Shown: positions 1 through 6,795 of the stretch, piece by piece
Numbering within the stretch: position 1 is the first letter of the stretch
Layout of the letters: every line of letters starts with the position of its first letter
Assembly (NCBI GenBank): GCA_021796315.1
Contig: JAJYOH010000170.1
Coordinates: 1 to 10,424 of the forward strand
Length of the DNA: 10,424 nucleotides
Direction of reading: 5' to 3'
Origin: Chloroflexota bacterium
Lineage (GTDB): Bacteria > Chloroflexota > Anaerolineae > Anaerolineales > Villigracilaceae
Program-made: the position numbers and the translations under genes
Notes under the pieces: generated by a model
Told to the model about the DNA's origin: nothing
The model's database searches: none
Seen by the model: only the letters and a program-made list of their open reading frames with translations

Positions 1-620
1 AGGCAATCGTTGGATATTATCCCGGCGATGTATTCCACGGCGTCAAACATGAAGAGGAGATCAAAGCGGGCGATTGGATTTTCGTCCCGCTGGATGATCC
101 CGCCTCGCGCTTCACCTTTGACGGCAAAACTTTCGCACCAATGCCCGGCTATGAAAACCATCCGATGACGATGGTGACGTGGTTCGGCGCGTGGGCTTAC
201 TGCGGCTCTGTGAACGGACGCCTGCCCACCGAAATGGAATGGGAAAAAGCAGGGCGCGGCACAGATACGCGTCCCTTCCCGTGGGGCGAAGATATTGCTC
301 GCAACAACGCCAACTTCTACGCATCGCGCGACCCGTTTGAAGACATGAGTTCCTTTGGCTCGCGCACTTCGCCCGTTGGCTTCTACAACGGGCAGAAATA
401 TGGCGACTACCAAACCCTCGACTCCGCTTCCCCCTTCGGTCTTTATGACATGGCAGGCAACGTCTGGCAATGGACGGGTGACGTGTACGAAGGCATGCAT
501 TACCGCTTCATGCGCGGCGGTTCGAAAGATACCTACGATATGGACCTGCGCGTCTGGGTTCGCAACAACGCCACGCCGACATACTTCAGTCCGGGCGTCG
601 GATTCAGGTGCGCAAGATGA
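1..620 (+). CDS. SUMF1/FGE-sulfatase-domain protein, C-terminal part (5' truncated by window edge)
   Basis: The frame is open from base 3 to the TGA at 618-620 (205 residues), so the N-terminus lies outside the window. The SUMF1 (formylglycine-generating-enzyme) fold is recognisable from motifs in the family order: PMTMVTWFGAWAYC, then NGRLPTEMEWEKAGRG (213-260), PFPWGED with a following N-rich stretch, FGLYDMAGNVWQWTGD (435-482), MRGGSK (510-527) and the terminal GFRCAR (600-617). Genuine FGEs use two cysteines just before the last motif (human Cys336/Cys341) to bind copper and oxidise sulfatase cysteine. Here the matching stretch reads DMDLRVWVRNNATP with no cysteine. This is therefore probably one of the many SUMF1-like proteins without sulfatase-activating activity. 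Such domains also occur fused to kinases or in other enzymes, and the missing N-terminus prevents a choice. The family call is firm; the function is open. Confidence 0.9.
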   Translation, partial: AIVGYYPGDVFHGVKHEEEIKAGDWIFVPLDDPASRFTFDGKTFAPMPGYENHPMTMVTWFGAWAYCGSVNGRLPTEMEWEKAGRGTDTRPFPWGEDIARNNANFYASRDPFEDMSSFGSRTSPVGFYNGQKYGDYQTLDSASPFGLYDMAGNVWQWTGDVYEGMHYRFMRGGSKDTYDMDLRVWVRNNATPTYFSPGVGFRCAR

Positions 621-626
621 TTTTTG

Positions 627-656
627 ATAAGGGCAAGCTGGTAGGCCTGCCCTTAT
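627..656 (+). terminator. possible hairpin terminator after the SUMF1 gene
   Basis: A 9-bp perfect inverted repeat, ATAAGGGCA (627-635) and TGCCCTTAT (648-656), with a 12-nt loop lies 6 bases after the SUMF1 stop codon. No T-run follows the right arm (TCATCCC follows), so this is not a canonical intrinsic terminator. Its position between two co-oriented genes that are not otherwise coupled makes partial termination or mRNA 3'-end protection reasonable. Confidence 0.35.
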
Positions 657-679
657 TCATCCCATAAAAAGGATAACCC

Positions 680-1543
680 ATGAAAACCATGCTCACCAAA
701 CTACGTCTGTACTGGTCGCTCATCAAAAGCCTGCAAACCGGTTTGTTGCTTGCCACCGGACTGGCTGGCTATATGAGCGCGCGCTGCCCGGTGACACATT
801 GGACCACCCTCCTGGGTCTCACCGGCAGTTTGTTCCTGGCGATCAGCGGCAGCACCATCCTGAACATGTGGTACGACCGCGATATTGATGGCAGGATGAA
901 GCGCACACATAACCGTCCGTTGGCATCGGGCGAGGTCAGTCCGTTGGAGGCGTTACGTCTGGGGCTGGTGCTTTCGTTGGCTGGTGTCGCATGGGCAGTG
1001 GCGATGGAACCGCTTTATGGCTTGGTCGTCTTCGCGGGTCTGTTCTTCGACGTGGTCATTTACACGATCTGGCTCAAACGCCGCACTGCATGGAGCATCG
1101 TCTGGGGCGGCATTTCAGGCGGTATGCCCATCCTGGCAGGGCGTGTTCTCGGCGCAGGCAGTGTTGACTGGATCGCGATCGTGCTCTCGCTCTCGATCCT
1201 GTTCTGGATCCCCACTCACATCATGACTTTCAGTATGAAGTACTACGAGGATTACAAAGCCGCCGGCGTGCCGACCTTTCCATCCACCTGCGGTTTCCCC
1301 GCCACGCGGGCGATCATTGCCGTCTCCAGCCTCCTTGCCGCGCTGATGATCGGCTTCGCCGCTTATGGCATCGGCATGACCTGGGGTTACCTGCGCGTGC
1401 TGGTTGTGCTATCCGTTGGCCTGCTGGCCCTGGCTGTCGGCAGCCTGTTGAAGCCATCGGAGCGCGTCAACTTCGGCTTGTTCAAGTACGCCTCAGTTTA
1501 CATGCTGGCGGCCATGATCCTGGTAGTGATCGAGGTGATCTAA
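680..1543 (+). CDS. ctaB: Protoheme IX farnesyltransferase (heme o synthase), UbiA family
   Basis: This 287-residue polytopic membrane protein belongs to the UbiA prenyltransferase superfamily. The first prenyl-diphosphate/Mg-binding motif is NMWYDRDIDGRMKRTHNRP (residues 62-80), which has the N-D-D pattern and the MKRT..RPL form typical of CtaB/CyoE. YTIWLKRRT followed by a GGISGGMP loop (residues 128-150) and PTHIMTFSMKYYEDY with AGVPTFP (178-201) are also CtaB-like, as is FKYASVYML near the end. The family converts heme b to heme o by adding a farnesyl group, the first step to heme a for terminal oxidases. AAGGATAA about 8 bases upstream of ATG 680 serves as ribosome binding site. The gene overlaps the next one by one base (TAATG), indicating an operon. 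No oxidase subunit is in the window, so another UbiA substrate cannot be fully excluded. Confidence 0.82.
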   Translation: MKTMLTKLRLYWSLIKSLQTGLLLATGLAGYMSARCPVTHWTTLLGLTGSLFLAISGSTILNMWYDRDIDGRMKRTHNRPLASGEVSPLEALRLGLVLSLAGVAWAVAMEPLYGLVVFAGLFFDVVIYTIWLKRRTAWSIVWGGISGGMPILAGRVLGAGSVDWIAIVLSLSILFWIPTHIMTFSMKYYEDYKAAGVPTFPSTCGFPATRAIIAVSSLLAALMIGFAAYGIGMTWGYLRVLVVLSVGLLALAVGSLLKPSERVNFGLFKYASVYMLAAMILVVIEVI

Positions 1544-2148
1544 TGAAAATGAGTCCCGTGGATCGCGTCCTGCTGCTGCTCACGGGTCTGCTTGCCGCCT
1601 ATCAGATCGCGGTCGGCATCGACGGCTTCTCGAGCCTGCCCATCATTGCCTACACCGCGGCCTTCGGCGTCTTGCTTGTGGCGGGACTCCTGCTCATCAT
1701 TCTCGGCTTTGAAGTGCTGGATTCGCCCATCGTGGTCATCGTCTCGACGATCATTCCTCTCAGCCTCGCAACGGGACTCGTCTGGGAGCATCTCGCTTCA
1801 TTCCGGACCTTGTACCTGGTCTTCGCCATCGGAGGTTTCCTCGCCGTGACGTTGACCCGCTCGATCCCCACCCCAGGCAAAATCCCGACCATCGTTTTGG
1901 CTCTCGTCCACGGCATCGCCGGCCTGACGATTTTCCTGCTGCCCATTATCCTTTCGATTCAGGGAAAAGCCCAGCCGCTCTTTTCCCTCATTGGAATCGG
2001 CGGCGCGTTGATCGGCATCGGCGGACTGCTGCTCTCCTTCCTCAAGGCGGGCAAACCCATTCTTTCACGCGAGATGATTCTCAAAGTGCTGCCTGGCCTG
2101 CTATTGTTGATGACGCTTTGCTTTGTAATCGGATTCAGGTACGGATGA
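1543..2148 (+). CDS. Seven-helix integral membrane protein of unknown function
   Basis: The 201-residue protein is almost entirely hydrophobic. Helices can be placed at about residues 8-26, 34-55, 62-80, 88-105, 115-137, 146-168 and 179-198, with short loops and no cytoplasmic domain. I recognise no family motif; histidines that could ligate heme are few (H83, H123), so nothing specifically indicates a heme A synthase. ATG 1543 overlaps the ctaB stop (TAATG) and is preceded by GAGGTGA inside the ctaB coding sequence, so translation is probably coupled. The stop overlaps the next start as ATGA. The tight linkage suggests work in the same membrane process as CtaB, but that is inference from position only. 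Confidence 0.75.
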   Translation: MKMSPVDRVLLLLTGLLAAYQIAVGIDGFSSLPIIAYTAAFGVLLVAGLLLIILGFEVLDSPIVVIVSTIIPLSLATGLVWEHLASFRTLYLVFAIGGFLAVTLTRSIPTPGKIPTIVLALVHGIAGLTIFLLPIILSIQGKAQPLFSLIGIGGALIGIGGLLLSFLKAGKPILSREMILKVLPGLLLLMTLCFVIGFRYG

Positions 2149-2485
2149 CCCAAAAGATAATGTCTCCGTTTTCATATCTCCAATCCCTGCGCGGTGAGAT
2201 GAAGAAAAGCCGCTTCAAGATCTGGCTGCGCGCCTTCCTGTTCCTCCAGTTCTCTGCGATATTCGGCTTCTACTTTTTCCGCGATATTGCCAACGGCCAT
2301 TTCCGCTGGCAAAATTCCAGTGGCTGTATGTGCTCTTCGTTCTGGCAGGGATTGCCATCGGTGTGTGGAGCATCCGAGCAACTATCAAGCTAATCAAAGG
2401 CACATCCGATTTGTATTTTCTGATCTTCCGCATCCCTGCAATTTGGCGGGGCGGTGAACCGGATAAAGATCTTGCCGTCCACTAG
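2145..2485 (+). pseudogene. Small membrane protein gene interrupted by a one-base frameshift
   Basis: ATG 2145 overlaps the previous stop (ATGA) and starts MTQKIMSPFSYLQSLRGEMKK, a basic N-terminus, then a helix (about residues 27-45). As written the frame runs to a stop at 2391-2393 with an unlikely tail (SSGCMCSSFWQGLPS...). If one A is added to the AAAA run at 2311-2314, the reading continues after ...NGHFRWQ as KFQWLYVLFVLAGIAIGV and then SIRATIKLIKG, a normal second transmembrane helix with a basic exit loop, ending at the TAG at 2483-2485 (about 113 residues). The sense of the restored reading makes a real gene with a single-base deletion, or a homopolymer sequencing or assembly error, much more likely than the short frame. 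The last codons overlap a reverse-strand remnant of another gene, so the natural 3' end may also be altered. Function unknown. Confidence 0.65.
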
Positions 2486-2866
2486 AACCGAGATGCTGGC
2501 GAAGGGCTGGTTGGCGGAGACCTGGAAGGGCAGTTGCTGCGCGGCGGGGTCGAAATCCGCGGCCAGGCGGTAGGTGGCGTCGGCGGCGGGGGAAACCATC
2601 AGCAGGGCCGGGGACTGGGATACGGAAGCAGCTTCCCCCTGGGCAGGAGCGGAAGGTTGAAGGTCGGCCAGAAGCGGGAGTCCCTGTGTGTGCGCCCAAA
2701 GGATGACCGAGACGGGCAGGTCCAGCACGATCAACGGCTGGCGGCGCGAGGCGGGAGTCGAGTCGTTTGCCAATTCATCATCAGCTTTGTACAAGAACTT
2801 TGCGATATGTTCTGGCTTCCTTCGCTTCATAAGAGTTTGCCCTTTTTGAGGGCGTTCGATTCTCAT
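2390..2866 (-). pseudogene. pbpC: Remnant of penicillin-binding protein 1C C-terminus
   Basis: The open frame (158 codons) carries a stretch that matches my recollection of PBP1C C-terminal regions: LANDSTPASRRQPLIVLDLP, then an ILWAHTQGLPLL segment (residues 33-66), a linker rich in A, S and Q, and SPAADATYRLAADFDPAAQQ leading to SVLVDGKIFIRFTAPP (residues 92-141), which resembles the start of the BiPBP_C domain. PBP1C is a murein polymerase of about 750-800 residues. The glycosyltransferase and transpeptidase domains are absent, and the domain stops before the expected W..G.H segment; the last 17 codons look unrelated. It lies directly downstream of clc on the same strand. Starts at 2866 or 2830 are possible, the latter with AAGGG upstream, but no complete function is expected. 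The family call rests on motif memory, not alignment. Confidence 0.5.
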
Positions 2867-2889
2867 TCCACTCGGTCACATTTTCCCAA

Positions 2890-4896
2890 TCAGGTCAATG
2901 AATGGCAGAGCCGCAAGACTTCCTCCCGATCCTGCCCCTCAGCTACCACAACGAGAATATCACCCGGTTTTATAAGTGTGTCACCATGTGGGATGAAAAC
3001 CTGATTGCCTCGACGAACAGTGGCAATCAAACTATCATGGGGCCATGAGATTTCGCTCATCTTCTTCCCCGCGCAGGTCGCGCCTCGTTCAACCATAACA
3101 TCCGATACATTTACTTGCTCAGGGGTGATTGCATCCAGGCGGATTTCACCTGCCTGATGACGTTGTGTAGTGCGGCGTGTCAACGCAATATCATATGCAC
3201 GAATTACATCTGCGCGACGCAACATTCCTAAAAGTTTGCGGGGATAGTTTCGATCGACAACCGGCAAACGGCCAACGTCACTGTGTCCCATGCGTTGTAA
3301 GGCGCTGCTCAAAGACTCGCCGGGATAAGCTACCAACAATTCGTGCGTGCACGCTTGCCCAACTGTTGTGGCTTCGCGTCTTGTTTCATCCACACTCTCA
3401 ATATCCTGGACAGTCAAAATGCCGGTCAAGTTATCGATTTCATCAACAACCGGCAAACCGTGATGACGAGTCCGCGCAAGAATTTCAGCAGCTTCGGTCA
3501 AATTTGTTGATTCCGGTAAGGTGAGCGTATCGGTCTGCATGGCTTCGCCCACTGTGATAGTTTGCAATACCTCGATATCCCGCCCACGGTCCAACCGGAT
3601 ACCGTGACGAGCCAGACCGGTCAAATAGATCGAGTCGCGCTGAATTCGCTGCGAGATGATCAGGCTCACCGCCACGGCGAACATCACGGGCAGGATAATG
3701 CGATAATCATTGGTCATCTCAAACAGCAGGATCGTAGCTGTCAACGGCGCGTGAACAGTTCCCGCCAACACTGCCGCCATTCCCACGAGCGCAAAGGCCG
3801 AGGGGTTGATATCCAGACTCGGAAACAAGGCGCTTGCCGCAAGCCCGAATGCGCCGCCGAGCGCTGCTCCGAGATAAAGCGAGGGAGCGAATACGCCGCC
3901 CTTGAATCCACTGCCGAGGCTGAGCGGCGTCAGAATCAATTTGGCAATTAGTAAAGCCAACAATAACCAGAAGGTCAGGTCATTTTTATTTAAAATTTCC
4001 TGGATGGTTCCATAACCAACACCTAATACCTGTGGCAGGAAAATTCCCACCACGCCAAGGATCAAACCACCGCTGGCAGCCTTAACCCAACTTGGGATTT
4101 GCCAGTGATGAAATAAATCTTGTAGAAAATAAAGCAGGCGAGTATAGACCGCTGAGACGGGGCCTGCCAGCAAACCCAACGCCAGATAAAGCGGCAATTC
4201 CCAAAACGAATTGAAAGCATAAGTTGGAATATGAAAAGCCGGTTCTGGTCCGCTGACGGCCTGAGTAAACAATGAAGAAGCGACCGCGGCGATCAGGATC
4301 ATGCCGAGAGCGTTTTCGCTGATTTCGCCAAGGATCAACTCAAGGGCAAAAAATACGCCTGCGATCGGAGCATTAAATGCGGCTGCAATCGCCGCCGCAG
4401 AACCCGCGGCTACCAATGTTCGAATCCGTTCATCAGACATGCGCAACATCTGTGCAAACATTGAACCCAGATTGGCGCCAATCTGCACTGACGGATCTTC
4501 CGGCCCAACCGAGGCGCCTGCGCCAATGGAAATTGCAGAGATCGCCGCCTTTACCGGAACTTGTTTGTAGCGTAATCGCCCACCTGCCAGCGCTACAGAC
4601 TCCATAATACCGGCCACCCCATGATGGCGTTCTTCCTGTACAAAATAATACGAGATCAAACCTACAATGACACCACCCACTGCGGGTACCAGCACAATAC
4701 TCCATTTGCCAGCAACTGGTTCAATATAATTAAAGCCGCCCGTCATAATAAATTGAACCACATCAATCGAGCGCTTGAATAGCCAAACGCCCAATCCCGT
4801 TGTCAAGCCAACACATACCGAAATGGTACCCAACCACAAAGTCTGAGAGGTTGGGACGCGATCCATCCAATTAAGAAACTTTTCCCTTAGCGCCAT
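2890..4896 (-). CDS. ClC-family chloride channel/antiporter with paired CBS domains and a TrkA_C domain
   Basis: The protein has 668 residues. Residues about 15-420 form the ClC membrane unit: GPEDP (131-135) holds the gating glutamate E133, the helix after NAPIAGVFFALE (175-186) is typical, and GSGFKGGVFAPSLYLGAALG (328-347) is the GxFxP chloride-binding signature. Residues about 447-570 are two CBS repeats (HHGLPVVD and VGRLPVVD cores), which commonly bind adenosine nucleotides. Residues about 590-666 resemble the ligand-binding TrkA_C/RCK_C domain (IPHGDTLIKPGDILVVV). The usual GSGIP selectivity motif is replaced by HHGVAGI (91-97), so the anion-coordinating serine is absent. The position of the internal proton glutamate of E. 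coli ClC (E203) appears to be leucine (L187). Coupling and selectivity may thus differ from the Cl-/H+ exchanger. The start overlaps the lacI-type stop (TAATG on this strand) with AGGTGG upstream, implying coupled translation. Confidence 0.93.
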   Translation of the reverse strand: MALREKFLNWMDRVPTSQTLWLGTISVCVGLTTGLGVWLFKRSIDVVQFIMTGGFNYIEPVAGKWSIVLVPAVGGVIVGLISYYFVQEERHHGVAGIMESVALAGGRLRYKQVPVKAAISAISIGAGASVGPEDPSVQIGANLGSMFAQMLRMSDERIRTLVAAGSAAAIAAAFNAPIAGVFFALELILGEISENALGMILIAAVASSLFTQAVSGPEPAFHIPTYAFNSFWELPLYLALGLLAGPVSAVYTRLLYFLQDLFHHWQIPSWVKAASGGLILGVVGIFLPQVLGVGYGTIQEILNKNDLTFWLLLALLIAKLILTPLSLGSGFKGGVFAPSLYLGAALGGAFGLAASALFPSLDINPSAFALVGMAAVLAGTVHAPLTATILLFEMTNDYRIILPVMFAVAVSLIISQRIQRDSIYLTGLARHGIRLDRGRDIEVLQTITVGEAMQTDTLTLPESTNLTEAAEILARTRHHGLPVVDEIDNLTGILTVQDIESVDETRREATTVGQACTHELLVAYPGESLSSALQRMGHSDVGRLPVVDRNYPRKLLGMLRRADVIRAYDIALTRRTTQRHQAGEIRLDAITPEQVNVSDVMVERGATCAGKKMSEISWPHDSLIATVRRGNQVFIPHGDTLIKPGDILVVVAEGQDREEVLRLCHSLT

Positions 4897-5909
4897 TAGC
4901 CACCTGTCGAAGAACGAATTATTAATTTTGGTTGTATTTTTACTTGCTTGTTTTCCAATGGATTTCCCAAAATAACAGCAAGAAGCATGTGAGTCAATTG
5001 TCGCGCCACCGTATAAACCGGCTGTTCAAGCGTTGTGAGCGGAGGCTCGGTATGCGCGGCATCTGCAATTCCATCGAAGCCGGCAACAGCCAGCTCGCGG
5101 CCAATAACCAGACCTCGCTCATGGGCCGCGTGCATCGCGCCGATGGCAGTCAGGTCGTTGATACAAACGATTGCTGTCGGGCGATTGGCAAGATCCAAAA
5201 GATATTGCGCTGCCCGGTAACCGCCTTCGGATGTCATATCACTCCGAACAATCAATTCTAGATCAGAGCCGATGCCTGCGGCCTCCAACCCGGCCTGATA
5301 GCCCGCAAAACGATCATGATCGATCTTAAGATCGGACACGCCGCCAGTATATGCAATCCTTCTATGACCACGACCAACTAAATGTGCCATGAGTTCTAAC
5401 ATGCCACTGAGCGAATCAACTTCGATGCCAACAAAATCACGCTGAGAAATCGAACGTTCAAGCGACACATGCGGCACGTGTTGTCTCGAGAGAAAATGCA
5501 GGCGCCAATCGCTGAGCCGCACACGATTGATAATGATGCCATCCACCTTTCCACCCTGAACCCAGCGCTCGTAGAGTTCCTTTTCCGCCTTGCTGTCGGG
5601 AGCAGCAGATGCCACCAAGAGATCATAACGACCAAGGGCAGCTTCATCGCTGAGACCCGCAATGAATTCCGAGAAAAATAGGTCCGTGAAACCAGTGCTC
5701 TCTGCAGGCAGGATATAACCAATTGTTTCCGTTCGCTGACGACGTAATTGTCTGGCCGCTCGGTTGGGAACATAGCCCATTTTCTGGGCTGTCTTCACAA
5801 CCAACTGGCGGGTTTCTACGGCCACATCATCGTAACCATCGAGCGCACGAGAAACCGTGGTGATGGATAAATGCAGGTGTTGGGCGACATCCCGGATTGT
5901 GGTTGACAT
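4896..5909 (-). CDS. LacI-family transcriptional regulator
   Basis: The 337-residue protein has the full LacI architecture. The N-terminal helix-turn-helix is TTIRDVAQHLHLSITTVSRA (residues 3-22), followed by the hinge helix MGYVPNRAARQLRRQRT (44-60), whose leucine L55 would intercalate at a central CpG. The periplasmic-binding-protein-like effector domain spans about 61-337 (IGYILP, GRGHRRIAYTGG, INDLTAIGAMHAAHERGL, AGFDG). Family members repress by binding a palindrome and are released, or activated, by a small ligand, usually a sugar or nucleoside; the ligand cannot be read here. The start codon abuts a 40-bp palindrome with a CG centre, a good candidate operator, so autoregulation and control of the downstream clc gene are likely. 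Pairing with a ClC transporter instead of sugar genes is uncommon in my knowledge. Confidence 0.95.
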   Translation of the reverse strand: MSTTIRDVAQHLHLSITTVSRALDGYDDVAVETRQLVVKTAQKMGYVPNRAARQLRRQRTETIGYILPAESTGFTDLFFSEFIAGLSDEAALGRYDLLVASAAPDSKAEKELYERWVQGGKVDGIIINRVRLSDWRLHFLSRQHVPHVSLERSISQRDFVGIEVDSLSGMLELMAHLVGRGHRRIAYTGGVSDLKIDHDRFAGYQAGLEAAGIGSDLELIVRSDMTSEGGYRAAQYLLDLANRPTAIVCINDLTAIGAMHAAHERGLVIGRELAVAGFDGIADAAHTEPPLTTLEQPVYTVARQLTHMLLAVILGNPLENKQVKIQPKLIIRSSTGG

Positions 5910-5949
5910 ATGATATAATCATCCAAAACGTTTTGGATGATTATATCAT
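5910..5949 (-). promoter_or_regulatory. 40-bp perfect palindrome: LacI-type operator overlapping the promoter
   Basis: Bases 5910-5949 form a perfect palindrome with two 20-base arms and centre CCAAAACGTTTTGG; the CG centre fits LacI-family operators. TATAAT occurs on each strand. On the minus strand it lies at 5945-5940, so transcription would start near 5933 inside the palindrome and give a leader of about 24 bases. A weak -35 (TTGGGG at 5969-5964, 18-bp spacer) is upstream. GGATGA in the same arm, about 9-12 bases before ATG, may serve as a weak ribosome binding site, so operator, -10 box and leader are stacked. Confidence 0.8.
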
Positions 5950-6244
5950 CAATCCGCGGTATTCCCCAAAATTATCATTCGGGATTACCTATCTTTACAT
6001 TTTCAACACCGGACCCAATGGCTGAATGAAATATTCATCAAAGCTTGTTTTAGATAGGCATTAGGCGACAACCGTGTGGACGCGATGATAGTCCCAATTG
6101 GCAAGGTGCACTGGTTTGCCGCAAGGTTTAAAAAAGTTGATATACAAATGCTATACAATAAAAACTGCCCAACACAGCTTCCCCGCCCCAGCGCAGGTAC
6201 GCCAACCATTGGTTGGTCTCCGAACAAGTACCCAAAAGGAAGAT
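5950..6244. other. Intergenic stretch without a convincing gene
   Basis: This stretch separates the divergent lacI and membrane-protein genes. Short open frames on both strands have no family features or ribosome binding sites. It is AT-rich towards the right (AAAAAAGTTGATATAC around 6131-6144, CTATACAATAAAA 6151-6163), which may hold the promoter of the next gene, but no -35/-10 pair with normal spacing is clear. A small palindrome at 6202-6216 is listed separately. Confidence 0.5.
6202..6216. repeat. 15-bp palindrome upstream of the membrane-protein gene
   Basis: CCAACCA (6202-6208) and TGGTTGG (6210-6216) are perfect inverted arms around one central T. The element lies 20 bases before the AAGGA ribosome binding site at 6236-6240, so it could be an operator or a leader hairpin. 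No regulator can be assigned. Confidence 0.35.
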
Positions 6245-6736
6245 ATGAATACATTTATTAAAAATACACTCGTTGCTCTTGCAATACTGTTATTTTTTCC
6301 AATTGGCATTATCTTAATGTGGTCGATAACAACTTGGAACAGATCGCTTAAATGGGCTATTACAGCAATTTACTCTTTTATCACAGCAGTACTTATTCTC
6401 AATCGTTTCGCGTCTTTTGACCACCAGGTTCAATATTTTATGAAACCAAACATCACCGATGCGGTGAGTTCCCTTACTTTCTTTTTTGTACCTGTGATAG
6501 CAATCATTGTGGCGATCGCAACAAAAAAGAAATATTGGATAGCCGCTATTCTTATTGCTTCTCTGAGTGTACCTATAAACCTGTTCTTCTTTTTTGACCA
6601 ATATTCTTGTCAGGCAGAATTTTGTGGCTTGGGAGATGTGCTTGCTTCTATAGTGGTGTCTACGATCCTTGGGATTATTGCTCTCATCATCTCTCTTATC
6701 TCAGCGCCCAAGGGAATAAAAGATAAAAGAGAGTAA
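6245..6736 (+). CDS. Five-helix membrane protein of unknown function
   Basis: The 163-residue protein starts at ATG 6245, chosen because AAAAGGAAG ends three bases upstream and the hydrophobic sequence starts directly after it; the upstream in-frame extension to 6098 looks non-coding. Predicted helices are at about residues 7-27, 36-53, 75-93, 97-116 and 131-153, with a lysine-rich tail (KGIKDKRE). Two cysteines, C122 and C127, sit in the loop before the last helix and could pair if that loop is outside. Codon use is clearly AT-rich compared with the neighbours (ATT, TTT, AAA, ATA frequent), suggesting recent acquisition. I recognise no family. Confidence 0.7.
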   Translation: MNTFIKNTLVALAILLFFPIGIILMWSITTWNRSLKWAITAIYSFITAVLILNRFASFDHQVQYFMKPNITDAVSSLTFFFVPVIAIIVAIATKKKYWIAAILIASLSVPINLFFFFDQYSCQAEFCGLGDVLASIVVSTILGIIALIISLISAPKGIKDKRE

Positions 6737-6795
6737 CGCGACCGTTATGAATACAAGCGTATCCATGAAAAAATCTACAATGGTGGAGCACTATC

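Noticed and set aside
2311..2314. Programmed -1 ribosomal frameshift at the AAAA run
   Set aside because: No X-XXY-YYZ slippery heptamer and no clear downstream structure; a base deletion or sequence error is simpler.
2840..2854. GCCCT/AGGGC hairpin after clc as a terminator
   Set aside because: The stem is five base pairs with no T-run in either direction; too weak to call.
2534..3004. + strand 156-codon frame opposite the PBP1C remnant and clc end
   Set aside because: Glycine- and arginine-rich antisense translation with no domain; the minus-strand reading carries recognisable motifs.
5903..5919. TTGACA and TATAAT on the + strand as a rightward promoter
   Set aside because: The two hexamers are only five bases apart, far from the 16-18 needed, and the first lies inside the lacI start.
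6055..6078. Possible integron attC-like remnant (CATTAGGCGACAAC) beside an AT-rich gene
   Set aside because: The core GTTRRRY/RYYYAAC pairs and the expected imperfect palindrome are not present.
6098..6244. Upstream extension of the membrane-protein gene to ATG 6098
   Set aside because: The extension is not hydrophobic or conserved-looking, and ATG 6245 has AAAAGGAAG directly upstream.
6003..6254. Minus-strand 83-codon frame in the intergenic stretch
   Set aside because: No ribosome binding site, no family motif, and it overlaps the start region of the better-supported gene at 6245.
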